The position numbers and the translations under genes were made by a program. A stretch of 64,000 nt of DNA from Lentzea aerocolonigenes (lineage in GTDB: Bacteria > Actinomycetota > Actinomycetes > Mycobacteriales > Pseudonocardiaceae). Positions within the stretch are counted from its first letter, which is position 1. Every line of letters begins with the position of its first letter. The stretch covers positions 620,001 through 684,000 of the forward strand of contig NZ_BBOJ01000001.1 in assembly GCF_000974445.1 (NCBI RefSeq), in the 5' to 3' direction. The notes under the pieces were generated by a model, which was not told the origin of the DNA, searched no databases, and saw only the letters and a program-made list of their open reading frames with translations. This document shows, piece by piece, positions 1 to 7,600 of the stretch.

Positions 1-88
1 GCCCGGCTGGCAGGCGAGTCCCGTCGGGCTCGAAGACCTGGTCCTGTCCTACCTGCGTCAGCCCGCGCGGAAAGAGGTGGCGGCATGA
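1..88 (+). CDS. ABC transporter ATP-binding protein, C-terminal end (partial)
   Basis: Only the last 28 codons are inside the window, in the frame that ends with TGA at 86-88. They read ...SPVGLEDLVLSYLRQPARKEVAA, which resembles the usual tail of ABC-2 exporter ATPases (a conserved LED-hydrophobic-Y stretch close to the stop). The stop overlaps the ATG of the following permease (ATGA), so the two are translationally coupled subunits of one exporter. The substrate cannot be told from this fragment. Confidence 0.7.
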   Translation, partial: PGWQASPVGLEDLVLSYLRQPARKEVAA

Positions 89-1062
89 CCTGGCTGACCT
101 GGCGCCAGCACCGCGCCGAGATGTACGCGCTCGGCCTGCTGGTCGCGGCGATCGGAGCCTTCCTGCTCGCGGTCGGGCTGCAGATGCACTCGCTGTTCCC
201 CGGCGGCGCGGGGCAGTGCACGGGCATCGACCTCACCGAGGCGTGCTCGACCGCGATCAGGCGGTTGAACGACGAGCACGGCTACGCCTCCAAGATGCTG
301 AACCTGTTCAGCCTGGTGCCGTTCCTGATCGGCGCCTTCTTCGGCGCACCGCTCGTGGCCCGCGAGCTGGAGGCCGGCACCTGGCAGTTCGCCTGGACCC
401 AGTCCGTGCCCCGGATGCGCTGGCTGGCGGTCAAACTGGGTGCGCTGGGCTTCGCGACCGCGCTGCTCGCCGGCGTCTTCTCAGCCGTGATCACGTGGTA
501 CCGGCAGCCGATGGACGTGCTCGACGGCCGGTTCGGGGCTGACGCGTTCGACCTGGAAGGGCTCGCTCCCGCCGGGTACGCGCTGTTCGCGTTCGCCGCC
601 GCCACGGCCGCGGGCGCGGTGCTGCGGCGCAGTCTGCCCGCGCTCGCGGTCGCGCTCGGCGCCTTCCTCGCGGTCCGCGTCCTCGTGGCGGGCTGGCTGC
701 GGCCTAACTACCAGGACACGCAACGTCTCGTGGAGCTCGTGGCCGTCGGCGATCCCGCGGATGTCGGCAACCCGCGGATGTCGACCGGCAACCACCTCGA
801 CTGGACCATCGCGTCCGGCTACACGGACTCGGCGGGCCGGCCGCTGTCGCTCTACGACTCCGCGGCGATGTACTCCGCCGCGGAGAAGGAAGGCGTGAAG
901 TTCAGCGCGTACCTGCACGAGCGCGGCGTCCAGCAGTGGGTCGAGTTCCAGCCCGCCGAACGGTTCTGGACGTTCCAGCTCGTCGAGACCACGATCTTCG
1001 CCGGTCTCGCCGCGGCACTGCTCGCGCTCGTCGTGTGGCGGTTCCGGCGCCGCGTCTTCTAG
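85..1062 (+). CDS. ABC-2 type transporter permease
   Basis: This 325-residue protein is the membrane subunit partnering the ATPase that ends just upstream (4-nt ATGA overlap). Hydrophobic segments lie near residues 16-36, 72-92, 112-137, 164-206 and 300-318, with a long polar extracytoplasmic loop at about 207-295. The sequence MTWLTWRQHR at the start and ARELEAGTWQFAWTQS near residue 92 are characteristic of actinobacterial exporter permeases. Probably exports a drug or peptide; substrate unknown. It converges on the next gene with a 4-nt overlap at CTAG. Confidence 0.8.
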   Translation: MTWLTWRQHRAEMYALGLLVAAIGAFLLAVGLQMHSLFPGGAGQCTGIDLTEACSTAIRRLNDEHGYASKMLNLFSLVPFLIGAFFGAPLVARELEAGTWQFAWTQSVPRMRWLAVKLGALGFATALLAGVFSAVITWYRQPMDVLDGRFGADAFDLEGLAPAGYALFAFAAATAAGAVLRRSLPALAVALGAFLAVRVLVAGWLRPNYQDTQRLVELVAVGDPADVGNPRMSTGNHLDWTIASGYTDSAGRPLSLYDSAAMYSAAEKEGVKFSAYLHERGVQQWVEFQPAERFWTFQLVETTIFAGLAAALLALVVWRFRRRVF

Positions 1063-1826
1063 AAGCGCACCCGGTCCAGGAGGAGATCGAGCAGCTCTGC
1101 GTCCCCGAACACCTCCAGGCCTTCCACGGGTCGCCGCCGGTACACCGCGAGCACCAGCTCGACGATCAGCCCGCGCACCGCGACGGCGGCCTTCTCGTGG
1201 CCGTGCCGCACGACCGGTCGCGAGCCGGTGAGATCGATCACCAGCTCGGCGTCGGCGTCGGTGGCGTGCAGGTGCACGGTCCGCCCCGGACCGACCAGGG
1301 GAGCGGTTTGCTCGGGCCACCGGTAGAAGGCGAACGGCAGCGCCAGGTCGGTCCACTCGACCAGCGTGTCGCGGGCGACCTCCGGATCCAGCTCGAAGGG
1401 CACTCCCAGCGCGTTCGTCACGTCCCAGCGGTGCAGCACGGTCTCGTGCGTCATCCGCCGCGACCACACGCGCGGGCCGGGATGCCCGCCGAGGACCGCG
1501 ATCATCTCGTCCGGATCGACCTCGGACAGCGCCTCCGACAACGACTTGGCGCCCTCCACCAGCCACGGGACGACCTCGGAGGTCTTCTCGCCGACGTAGG
1601 AGTCGAGTTGCTGGGCCTCGTTGCGGTCGTACGGGATCTCCGCGACTCTCTCGCGGATCATCAGATCCGTCCACCGGTGCGCGAGGCCGACGTGGCGGAT
1701 GAGCTGGTTCAACGTCCAGTCGGGGGTCGACGGCACCTGGACGCCCAGGTCGGCGCCGTCCAGCGACGACACGAGGAGCGAGGTCTGGTGGATGATCTCG
1801 GCGCAGCGGCGCTCGTAGGTCAGCAT
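1059..1826 (-). CDS. Maleylpyruvate isomerase family mycothiol-dependent enzyme (DinB-like)
   Basis: The 255-residue product has the DinB-like four-helix fold signature of the mycothiol-dependent maleylpyruvate isomerase family: a TPDWTLNQLIRHVGLAHRW motif near residue 33-52 and HETVLHRWDV near residue 145, which supply metal-binding His residues. The C-terminal part resembles the sterol-carrier-like extension common in the family. I chose the ATG at 1826 because homology starts at MLTYERRCAEI; the reading frame is open further upstream to about 1913 but that stretch lies in the promoter region. A -10-like TATGCT (1892-1897) and a perfect LexA box (1906-1921) lie upstream. Substrate unknown. 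Confidence 0.75.
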   Translation of the reverse strand: MLTYERRCAEIIHQTSLLVSSLDGADLGVQVPSTPDWTLNQLIRHVGLAHRWTDLMIRERVAEIPYDRNEAQQLDSYVGEKTSEVVPWLVEGAKSLSEALSEVDPDEMIAVLGGHPGPRVWSRRMTHETVLHRWDVTNALGVPFELDPEVARDTLVEWTDLALPFAFYRWPEQTAPLVGPGRTVHLHATDADAELVIDLTGSRPVVRHGHEKAAVAVRGLIVELVLAVYRRRPVEGLEVFGDAELLDLLLDRVRF

Positions 1827-1843
1827 GCCCTCAAACGTAGGGA

Positions 1844-1880
1844 CGCCGGCCGGTGCCTGGGAGGGGTTCACCGGCCGGCG
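1844..1880 (-). promoter_or_regulatory. 12-bp perfect inverted repeat in the 5' leader of the DinB-like gene
   Basis: CGCCGGCCGGTG at 1844-1855 and CACCGGCCGGCG at 1869-1880 pair perfectly around a 13-nt loop. On the minus strand the hairpin lies between the predicted transcription start (about 1885) and the ATG at 1826. It has no T-run after it, so it is more likely a leader structure than a terminator. Confidence 0.5.
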
Positions 1881-1891
1881 TTCCGAAATCG

Positions 1892-1897
1892 AGCATA
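1892..1897 (-). promoter_or_regulatory. Predicted -10 element of the DinB-like gene
   Basis: The minus strand reads TATGCT here, a good TANNNT -10 match. A 17-18 nt spacer would put the -35 region at about 1915-1921, inside the LexA box, so LexA binding would block this promoter. Prediction only. Confidence 0.45.
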
Positions 1898-1905
1898 CAC
1901 CATGA

Positions 1906-1921
1906 TCGAACACTTGTTCGA
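1906..1921. promoter_or_regulatory. LexA SOS box (TCGAAC-N4-GTTCGA)
   Basis: TCGAACACTTGTTCGA is a perfect match to the actinobacterial SOS box TCGAAC-N4-GTTCGA recognised by LexA. It lies between the divergent DinB-like gene (start 1826) and the secreted nuclease (start 2027), 80 nt from the first and 105 nt from the second. It covers the predicted -35 region of the minus-strand promoter, so the DinB-like gene is the more likely target; the nuclease could also be affected. Confidence 0.7.
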
Positions 1922-1928
1922 GTGATCA

Positions 1929-1958
1929 TTGATGGGCCAACCGGTTAACCGTTAGTAA
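1929..1958 (+). promoter_or_regulatory. Weak promoter candidate for the nuclease gene, with a CGGTTAACCG palindrome
   Basis: TTGATG at 1929-1934 and TAGTAA at 1953-1958 are separated by 18 nt and are moderate -35/-10 matches on the plus strand. The spacer holds the perfect palindrome CGGTTAACCG (1942-1951), which could be an operator. Low certainty. Confidence 0.3.
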
Positions 1959-1991
1959 CAACGCCTTCCAAACGTCACTCGATCGAGGAAA

Positions 1992-2012
1992 GATGCGGCG
2001 GTCCGCCGCATC
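1992..2012 (+). promoter_or_regulatory. Hairpin in the 5' leader of the nuclease gene
   Basis: GATGCGGCGG (1992-2001) and CCGCCGCATC (2003-2012) are exact reverse complements around one base; about 8-9 pairs can form with a small loop. The structure ends six bases before the Shine-Dalgarno GGAGGA (2018-2023), where it could affect translation initiation or mRNA stability. Confidence 0.45.
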
Positions 2013-2026
2013 CCCTGGAGGAAGTT

Positions 2027-4459
2027 TTGAGACCCACCCTGCCCGGCGTCGGGACAGCGGTGGCGGCGCTCGTGTTCGCCGCCGTCCCCGCCGTTGCCGC
2101 ACCCAGCACCGACGCCTTGATCTCCGAGGTCTACGGAGGCGGCGGCAACTCCGGCGCCACGCTCAAGCAGGACTTCGTCGAGCTCGCCAACAAGAGCGCG
2201 AGCGCGATCAGCCTGGACGGCTACAGCGTCCAGTACATCTCGGCCAGCCCCGGTGCGACGACGCAGTGGGGCGTGACCCCGCTCGCCGGTTCGATCGCGC
2301 CCGGCAAGACGTTCCTCGTCGCCGAGGCCAAGGGCACGGGCGGCACCGTCGACCTGCCGACGCCGGACGCCGTCGGCACGATCGCCATGGGCGGCACCAG
2401 CGGCACGATCGCGCTGGTCAACGGCACCGCGCCGCTCACCTGCAAGACGGCGGCCGACTGCGCGGCCGACTCGCGGATCAAGGACCTCGTCGGCTACGGC
2501 ACCGCCGTGGTCAGGGAAGGCACCGCGGCCAACGTCCTGAGCAACACCACGTCGGCGTTCCGCAACATCGAGCTCGGCGACACCGACGACAACGCGACCG
2601 ACTTCAAGGTCGGCGACCCGAACCCGACCAACTCCAAGGGCGAGACGCCGGGCGGCGGCAACCCGGATCCCGACCCCGACCCCGTGCCCGGTGACAAGCG
2701 CATCCACGACATCCAGGGCGTCACGCGCATCTCGCCGCTGCTCGGCCAGAAGGTCAGCAACGTCCCCGGCGTCGTCACCGGCACGCGCGCCACGGGTGAC
2801 CGCGGCTTCTGGATCCAGGACACGGTCAGCCCGGACGCCGACCCGCGCACCAGCGAAGGCGTCTTCGTCTACACGGCCGGCAGCGCGCCGACCGTGGCCG
2901 TCGGCGACAACGTGCTGGTCAGCGGCACGATCGCGGAGTACCGGCCGGGCGGTGAGACGGGCTCCAACCAGACCCTCACCGAGATCACCCAGGCGACCAC
3001 GATCACGGTCTCCAAGGGCAACCCGGTCCCGGCGCCGGTGGTCGTGAAGAACATCCCGACCGGCTACCTGCCCGCGCCCGGCGGCAGCATCGAGCAGCTC
3101 CCGCTGGAGCCGGAGAAGTACGGCCTCGACTACCTCGAGTCGCTCGAAGGCACGCTGGTCCAGGTCAACGACGCCCGCGTCGTCGGCCCGAGCAACTCGT
3201 TCGGCGAGGTCTGGGTGACGGTGAACCCCGACCAGAACAAGAACGAGCGCGGCGGCACCACCTACACCGCCTACGACCAGCCCAACAGCGGCCGGTTGAA
3301 GATCAAGGCGAGCCCGCTGCCCGCGTCGAACGTCGGTGACGTGTTCACCGGCGCGACCGTCGGTGCCATCGAGTACACGAACTTCGGCGGCTACACGCTG
3401 GCTGCTCTGACGCTCGGCACCCACACGTCCTCCAACCTGCAGCGCGAGATCACCGCGCAGCAGAAGGAGAGCGAGCTGTCGGTCGCGACCTACAACGTCG
3501 AGAACCTCGACCCGTCCGACCCGCAGGAGAAGTTCGACCGGCTCGCCGAGGGCGTGACCACGAACCTGCGCAGCCCGGACGTCGTCGTGCTGGAAGAGAT
3601 CCAGGACAACAACGGCGCCACCAACGACGGCACCGTCGCAGCCGACCAGACGCTGCAGAAGTTCTCCGACACGATCGTCGCCAAGGGCGGCCCGCGCTAC
3701 CAGTGGCGGCAGATCGACCCGGAGAACCTCAAGGACGGTGGCGAGCCCGGCGGCAACATCCGCGTCGGCTTCTTCTTCAACCCGCAGCGGGTGTCCTTCG
3801 TGGACCGTCCCGGCGGCGACTTCAAGACCCCGGTCGAGGTCGTCAAGAAGAACGGCCGTGCCGCGCTTTCCGTGTCACCGGGCCGGATCGACCCGCTGAA
3901 CGACGCGTGGGCGAACAGCCGCAAGCCGCTCGCCGGTGAGTTCAAGTTCCGCGGCCGCACGGTCTTCGTGGTCGCGAACCACTTCAACTCCAAGGGTGGC
4001 GACGAGGCGATGCACGGCCGCAACCAGCCGCCGACGCGTTCGTCCGAGGTGCAGCGCGCCAAGCAGGCCGCGGCGCTGAAGACGTTCACCGAGCAGATCC
4101 GCGCGATCGACAAGGGCGCCAACGTGGTCCTCGCGGGCGACCTGAACGACTACCAGTTCTCGCCCGCGGTGAAGGCGCTGACCGGTGACGGCAACCTCAA
4201 GGCGCTGATCGAGACGCTGCCCGTGAACGAGCGGTACAGCTACGTCTTCGAGGGCAACTCGCAGACGCTCGACCACCTGATCATGAGCAGGAACATCACG
4301 CGGTTCAGCTACGACGTGGTGCACATCAACGCCGAGTTCGCTGACCAGGCGAGCGACCACGACCCGCAGATCGTCCGCGCCCGCCCGTCCACGGGTGACG
4401 CGAACATCGACAAGATCGTGTTCGCGCTCGAGGACATCCTCGACTGCCTGAAGAAGTAA
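2027..4459 (+). CDS. Secreted ExeM/NucH-type extracellular nuclease with lamin-tail domain
   Basis: The 810-residue protein starts at TTG, set by a strong Shine-Dalgarno GGAGGAAG (2018-2025). A signal peptide (residues about 1-25, ending AVAA) is followed by a lamin-tail domain (LISEVYGGGGNSGA..DFVELAN, about 28-200), a Pro/Asp linker near 210-225, an OB-like domain (about 226-480) and an endonuclease/exonuclease/phosphatase domain (about 484-795). Catalytic motifs are ATYNVEN, VVVLEEIQDN, NHFNSKGGD, LAGDLNDYQ and ASDHDPQ. This is the architecture of ExeM-like secreted DNases, which degrade extracellular DNA for phosphate or carbon. It is monocistronic, ending at a strong bidirectional hairpin. 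Confidence 0.9.
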   Translation: MRPTLPGVGTAVAALVFAAVPAVAAPSTDALISEVYGGGGNSGATLKQDFVELANKSASAISLDGYSVQYISASPGATTQWGVTPLAGSIAPGKTFLVAEAKGTGGTVDLPTPDAVGTIAMGGTSGTIALVNGTAPLTCKTAADCAADSRIKDLVGYGTAVVREGTAANVLSNTTSAFRNIELGDTDDNATDFKVGDPNPTNSKGETPGGGNPDPDPDPVPGDKRIHDIQGVTRISPLLGQKVSNVPGVVTGTRATGDRGFWIQDTVSPDADPRTSEGVFVYTAGSAPTVAVGDNVLVSGTIAEYRPGGETGSNQTLTEITQATTITVSKGNPVPAPVVVKNIPTGYLPAPGGSIEQLPLEPEKYGLDYLESLEGTLVQVNDARVVGPSNSFGEVWVTVNPDQNKNERGGTTYTAYDQPNSGRLKIKASPLPASNVGDVFTGATVGAIEYTNFGGYTLAALTLGTHTSSNLQREITAQQKESELSVATYNVENLDPSDPQEKFDRLAEGVTTNLRSPDVVVLEEIQDNNGATNDGTVAADQTLQKFSDTIVAKGGPRYQWRQIDPENLKDGGEPGGNIRVGFFFNPQRVSFVDRPGGDFKTPVEVVKKNGRAALSVSPGRIDPLNDAWANSRKPLAGEFKFRGRTVFVVANHFNSKGGDEAMHGRNQPPTRSSEVQRAKQAAALKTFTEQIRAIDKGANVVLAGDLNDYQFSPAVKALTGDGNLKALIETLPVNERYSYVFEGNSQTLDHLIMSRNITRFSYDVVHINAEFADQASDHDPQIVRARPSTGDANIDKIVFALEDILDCLKK

Positions 4460-4467
4460 CCGCTGCT

Positions 4468-4501
4468 CCGCCGCCGCGTCATTCCCCTGACGCGGCGGCG
4501 G
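4468..4501. terminator. Bidirectional 14-bp perfect hairpin terminator
   Basis: CCGCCGCCGCGTCA (4468-4481) pairs perfectly with TGACGCGGCGGCGG (4488-4501) around a 6-nt loop. It separates the convergent nuclease and GPP34 genes. The GPP34 stop codon (complement of 4479-4481) lies inside the stem. Confidence 0.75.
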
Positions 4502-5114
4502 TGGCCGCAGCCGCCACTCCGGCCTGCACCGCCGCGACCGCCCTGCGCACCGCGTCGCCTGCCCAGTTGCCCGCGGCGATCCCCTTCGCACGTTTCTTCA
4601 GCTCGCGCCTGTCGCCGTCGAACACCCGGTGCACGGCGTCCACCGCGTACAGCAGCGTGATCAACGCCCCCGTGCGCTCGTCCGCTCCCCGGTGCCCGGC
4701 CGCGACCTCGCCGACCGCCTCGCGCACCTCACCGTGCGCCCGCTCGTCGGTGATCACGTACCTCTTCGCGGGAAAGATCCCGAGCACCTTCCGCGGTTCC
4801 ACGCGCACGGCACCGCGATCGACCAGCCGCGCGATGACGTTGTCCTGCAACCGCTTCCTGATGCGTTCCACCGCGCGTTGCGGCCTCATCGGCCGGTCGA
4901 ACCGCGACATCGCCTCGTACAGCACCGGATCGTTCAACGGCGTCGGGTCGACGACCTGGAGCTTCTTCCCGTTGGGCTCGAACGCGACGCGCCCCGAGTT
5001 CACCAGCTCGATCAGCACGGCGCCGGCGAGCGCGTTCTCCGCCGGGGAGAAGCCGCTCCGCACCCTGCCGGTCCGCTGGTCGATGAACAGCAGCATGAGG
5101 TCGTCGTGCAACAT
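4479..5114 (-). CDS. GPP34 family phosphoprotein (GOLPH3-like), copy 1
   Basis: This 211-residue protein belongs to the GPP34/GOLPH3 (Vps74) family: it opens with the family hallmark DDLMLLFIDQRTGR, then an ENALAGAVLIELVNSGRV helix, and later GALITLLYAVDAVHRVF near residue 155. Eukaryotic members bind phosphatidylinositol-4-phosphate; the role in actinomycetes is unknown. A second copy lies immediately upstream on the same strand (5162-5815), separated by 47 nt, so they are probably co-transcribed. The C-terminus is Ala-rich and hydrophobic. Confidence 0.85.
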   Translation of the reverse strand: MLHDDLMLLFIDQRTGRVRSGFSPAENALAGAVLIELVNSGRVAFEPNGKKLQVVDPTPLNDPVLYEAMSRFDRPMRPQRAVERIRKRLQDNVIARLVDRGAVRVEPRKVLGIFPAKRYVITDERAHGEVREAVGEVAAGHRGADERTGALITLLYAVDAVHRVFDGDRRELKKRAKGIAAGNWAGDAVRRAVAAVQAGVAAAATAAASGE

Positions 5115-5161
5115 GAAGTCACGGTAGGTGCGCGGCCTGCGCCAGCAATCCCACTTTCGTC

Positions 5162-5815
5162 TCAGCTGCTGCTCACCGAAGTAGCGGCCACCGTCGTGGC
5201 CACCATCATCGCCATCAGCGCGACCTGGACCGCCTCCAGCGCCTTCTTCACCGCGACCCCGGCCCAGTTCCCGGCGGCGATCTCCTTCGCCCGCGCGTTC
5301 ATCTCCCGCCGGTCGCCGTCGAACACCTTGTGCAGGCCCTTCACCGCGTACAGCAGCGAGATCAACGCCCCGGTGCGGTCGTCCGGCGCGCGATGTCCCA
5401 GTGCGACGCCGCCCACCGCGTCCCGGAGGTCGCTGACCGCCTGCGGGTCCTGGATCACGTAGCTCGTCGTCGGGAAGATCCCGAGCATCTTCGTCTTCTC
5501 GACGGACAGCACGCCCCGGCCTTCGAGCTGGGCCATCACGTTGTCCCGCACGTGGGTCCGCAGCTTCTCGACCGCCTGCTGCGGCTTCATCGGCTTGGTG
5601 AGTCTGCTGAGCGACTCCTGCAGGAACTCGTTGGGCAGCGGTGCCGGGTCCACGACCGCGAGCCTCTTGCCGTCCGCGTCGAAGGCGACCCGTCCGGAGT
5701 TGACGAGCTCCAGCAGCACGGCGCCGGCGAGGGCGTTGTGGATGGACGTCGTGTCCATGAGCACGCGGCCGGTCTCCTCGTCGAGGAAGAGCAGCATCAG
5801 ATCTTCGGGCAGCAT
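5162..5815 (-). CDS. GPP34 family phosphoprotein (GOLPH3-like), copy 2
   Basis: The 217-residue product starts MLPEDLMLLFLDEETGR and aligns over its whole length with the neighbouring copy 1 (for example ALAGAVLLELVNSGRVAFDADGK and GALISLLYAVKGLHKVFDGDRRE). The frame stays open upstream through the tRNA-Ser gene, but homology and a GAGG motif just before it fix the start at the ATG at 5815. The C-terminal 25 residues are strongly hydrophobic and may anchor the protein in the membrane. The pair is a tandem duplication; function unknown in bacteria. Confidence 0.85.
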   Translation of the reverse strand: MLPEDLMLLFLDEETGRVLMDTTSIHNALAGAVLLELVNSGRVAFDADGKRLAVVDPAPLPNEFLQESLSRLTKPMKPQQAVEKLRTHVRDNVMAQLEGRGVLSVEKTKMLGIFPTTSYVIQDPQAVSDLRDAVGGVALGHRAPDDRTGALISLLYAVKGLHKVFDGDRREMNARAKEIAAGNWAGVAVKKALEAVQVALMAMMVATTVAATSVSSS

Positions 5816-5830
5816 GGCCTCATAACGCCA

Positions 5831-5864
5831 GAAGGGCGCCGACTGTTGCAAGTCGACGCCCTTC
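5831..5864 (-). terminator. Hairpin terminator downstream of tRNA-Ser
   Basis: GAAGGGCGCCGAC (5831-5843) pairs with GTCGACGCCCTTC (5852-5864), with one mismatch and an 8-nt loop. On the minus strand it follows the 3' end of tRNA-Ser by 8 nt and precedes the GPP34 start, so it probably ends the tRNA transcript. Confidence 0.65.
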
Positions 5865-5872
5865 GCAGCGAG

Positions 5873-5957
5873 CGGAGGATACGGGATTTGAACCCGTGAG
5901 GGGGTGAACCCAACACGATTTCCAGTCGTGCGCACTAGGCCGCTATGCGAATCCTCC
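5873..5957 (-). tRNA. tRNA-Ser (anticodon GGA)
   Basis: The minus strand begins GGAGGAT and ends ATCCTCCG, giving a complete 7-bp acceptor stem. The anticodon arm reads CGACT-GGA-AATCG, a long variable arm typical of serine tRNAs follows, and the T-arm holds GGGTTCAAATCCC. Length is 85 nt. The 3' CCA is not encoded and must be added post-transcriptionally. The GGA anticodon reads UCC/UCU codons. Confidence 0.93.
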
Positions 5958-6086
5958 GTGGAGAACCTTACCGGACAGGTGTTCCGCGACCCAAAACGGG
6001 GGTCGCCGGAAAAACTCCGGGGGCGGTGTCGATCTGGCGGGTGCCCGCTCGTCGTGATCCCGTAAGACCGACCGAGGAGGACCTTC

Positions 6087-6419
6087 GTGAAGTACATGCT
6101 GATGATCTACGCGGCCTCTGACCAGCAGGCCACCTGCACCGTCGAGGACTGGATCGCCCACGAGAAGGAGATGCGGGACGCGGGCGTGCTCGTCTCCGGC
6201 CACTCGCTCGCCGACCTCGTCACGGCGACCACCGTCCAGGTCGGCCAGGACGGCAGGCGCACGGTCACCGACGGGCCGTTCGCCGAGACCCGCGAGGTGC
6301 TGGGCGGCTACGAGGTCATCGACGTTCCTGACCTCGACGCGGCGCTGGAGTGGGCGGCGAAGTGTCCTGGTTCACGTGACGGCGGCGCTGTCGTCGTGAG
6401 GCCGATCGCCGAGTTCTGA
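6087..6419 (+). CDS. YCII-related (DGPF domain) protein
   Basis: This 110-residue protein has the YCII/DGPF fold, with the eponymous TVTDGPFAETREVLGGYEVID near residue 65. Start GTG at 6087 is preceded by GAGGAGG. It overlaps the following sigma-factor gene by 1 nt (TGATG). DGPF proteins are the standard partner of ECF42-type sigma factors, where they are thought to act in signal perception or as part of the response; the mechanism is not established. Confidence 0.85.
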   Translation: MKYMLMIYAASDQQATCTVEDWIAHEKEMRDAGVLVSGHSLADLVTATTVQVGQDGRRTVTDGPFAETREVLGGYEVIDVPDLDAALEWAAKCPGSRDGGAVVVRPIAEF

Positions 6420-7600
6420 TGAACGTCGAGCAGGTGTTCCGGGAGGAACGCGGCAGGCTGCTCGCCACCCTGGTCAAGCGCTTCGGCGACCTCGACCTCG
6501 CCGAGGAGGTCACCTCCGACGCGATCGAGGCGGCGCTGCGGCACTGGCCGGTGGACGGGGTGCCGGACCGGCCCGGCGCGTGGTTGCTCACGACCGCGCG
6601 CCGCAAGGCCGTCGACCGCCTGCGCCGCGACCAGGCCTACGCGGCGCGCCTGGCGTTGCTGCAGGTGGAGGTCGACCGGGCGGATCCGCCGGCGACGGAC
6701 GCGCTGCCGGACGAGCGGCTGGAGTTGTTCTTCACGTGCGCGCACCCCGCGCTGGCGGCGGAGGACCGGGGCGCCCTGGTCCTGCGTTGCCTGGCCGGTT
6801 TCACGACGCCCGAGGTCGCGCGGGCCTACCTGGTGCCGGTCACGACGATGCAGCAACGGATCGTGCGGGCGAAGAAGAAGATCAGCCAGGCGCGCATCCC
6901 GTTCCGCGTGCCGGACCCGCACGAGCTGCCGGAACGCCTGCCCGGCGTGCTGCAGGCCGTCTACTCGATCTTCACCGAGGGCTACGCGGCCCAGCGCACC
7001 GATCTCGCGGACGAGGCGATCCGGCTGGCCAGGATCCTGCGCTCGCTGATGCCGGGAGAACGCGAGGTCACGGGCCTGCTGGCGTTGATGTTGCTCGTCC
7101 ACGCACGCCGGGACGCGCGCGCTGAGCTGCTGGAGGACCAGGACCGCACGCTGTGGGACCAGGACATGATCGCCGAGGGCAGCGCGCTCACGGAGCTGGC
7201 GCTGACCGGCGGCCACGGCCCGTACGGGGTGCAGGCCGCGATCAACGCGCTGCACGACCAGGCCGAGGACTTCACGAGCACCGACTGGCCGCAGATCGTC
7301 GCGCTCTACGACGTGCTGGACGGCCTCGCGCCGTCGCCGGTGGTCGCGCTGAACAGGGCCGCCGCCGTCGCGATGCGCGACGGTCCGGAGGCAGGGCTCG
7401 CGTTGCTCGACGAGCTCGCCGGCGAACCCAGGTTGCGCGACTACCACCCGTTCCGGGCGGCCCGCGCCGACCTGCTGCACCGCCTGGGCCGCTCCGAGGA
7501 GGCCGCACAGGCCTACCGCGAGGCGATCGCGCTCGCGGGCACCGAATCCGAACAGGACTTCCTGCGTCGCAGGCTGAGCGTCGTCGAGGGGCGATCATGA
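6419..7600 (+). CDS. ECF42-type RNA polymerase sigma factor with C-terminal helical extension
   Basis: The 393-residue protein has sigma region 2 (about 1-80, with WLLTTARRKAVDRLRRD) and region 4 (about 115-165, FTTPEVARAYLVPVTTMQQRIVRAKKKI), then a roughly 220-residue C-terminal region of TPR-like helices. The extension (LLALMLLVHARRDAR, ALNRAAAVAMRDGPEAGLALLDEL) and the adjacent DGPF gene fit group ECF42, whose members work without a classical anti-sigma factor and need the extension for activity. The stop overlaps the next ATG by 4 nt. Target genes are not evident. Confidence 0.85.
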   Translation: MNVEQVFREERGRLLATLVKRFGDLDLAEEVTSDAIEAALRHWPVDGVPDRPGAWLLTTARRKAVDRLRRDQAYAARLALLQVEVDRADPPATDALPDERLELFFTCAHPALAAEDRGALVLRCLAGFTTPEVARAYLVPVTTMQQRIVRAKKKISQARIPFRVPDPHELPERLPGVLQAVYSIFTEGYAAQRTDLADEAIRLARILRSLMPGEREVTGLLALMLLVHARRDARAELLEDQDRTLWDQDMIAEGSALTELALTGGHGPYGVQAAINALHDQAEDFTSTDWPQIVALYDVLDGLAPSPVVALNRAAAVAMRDGPEAGLALLDELAGEPRLRDYHPFRAARADLLHRLGRSEEAAQAYREAIALAGTESEQDFLRRRLSVVEGRS

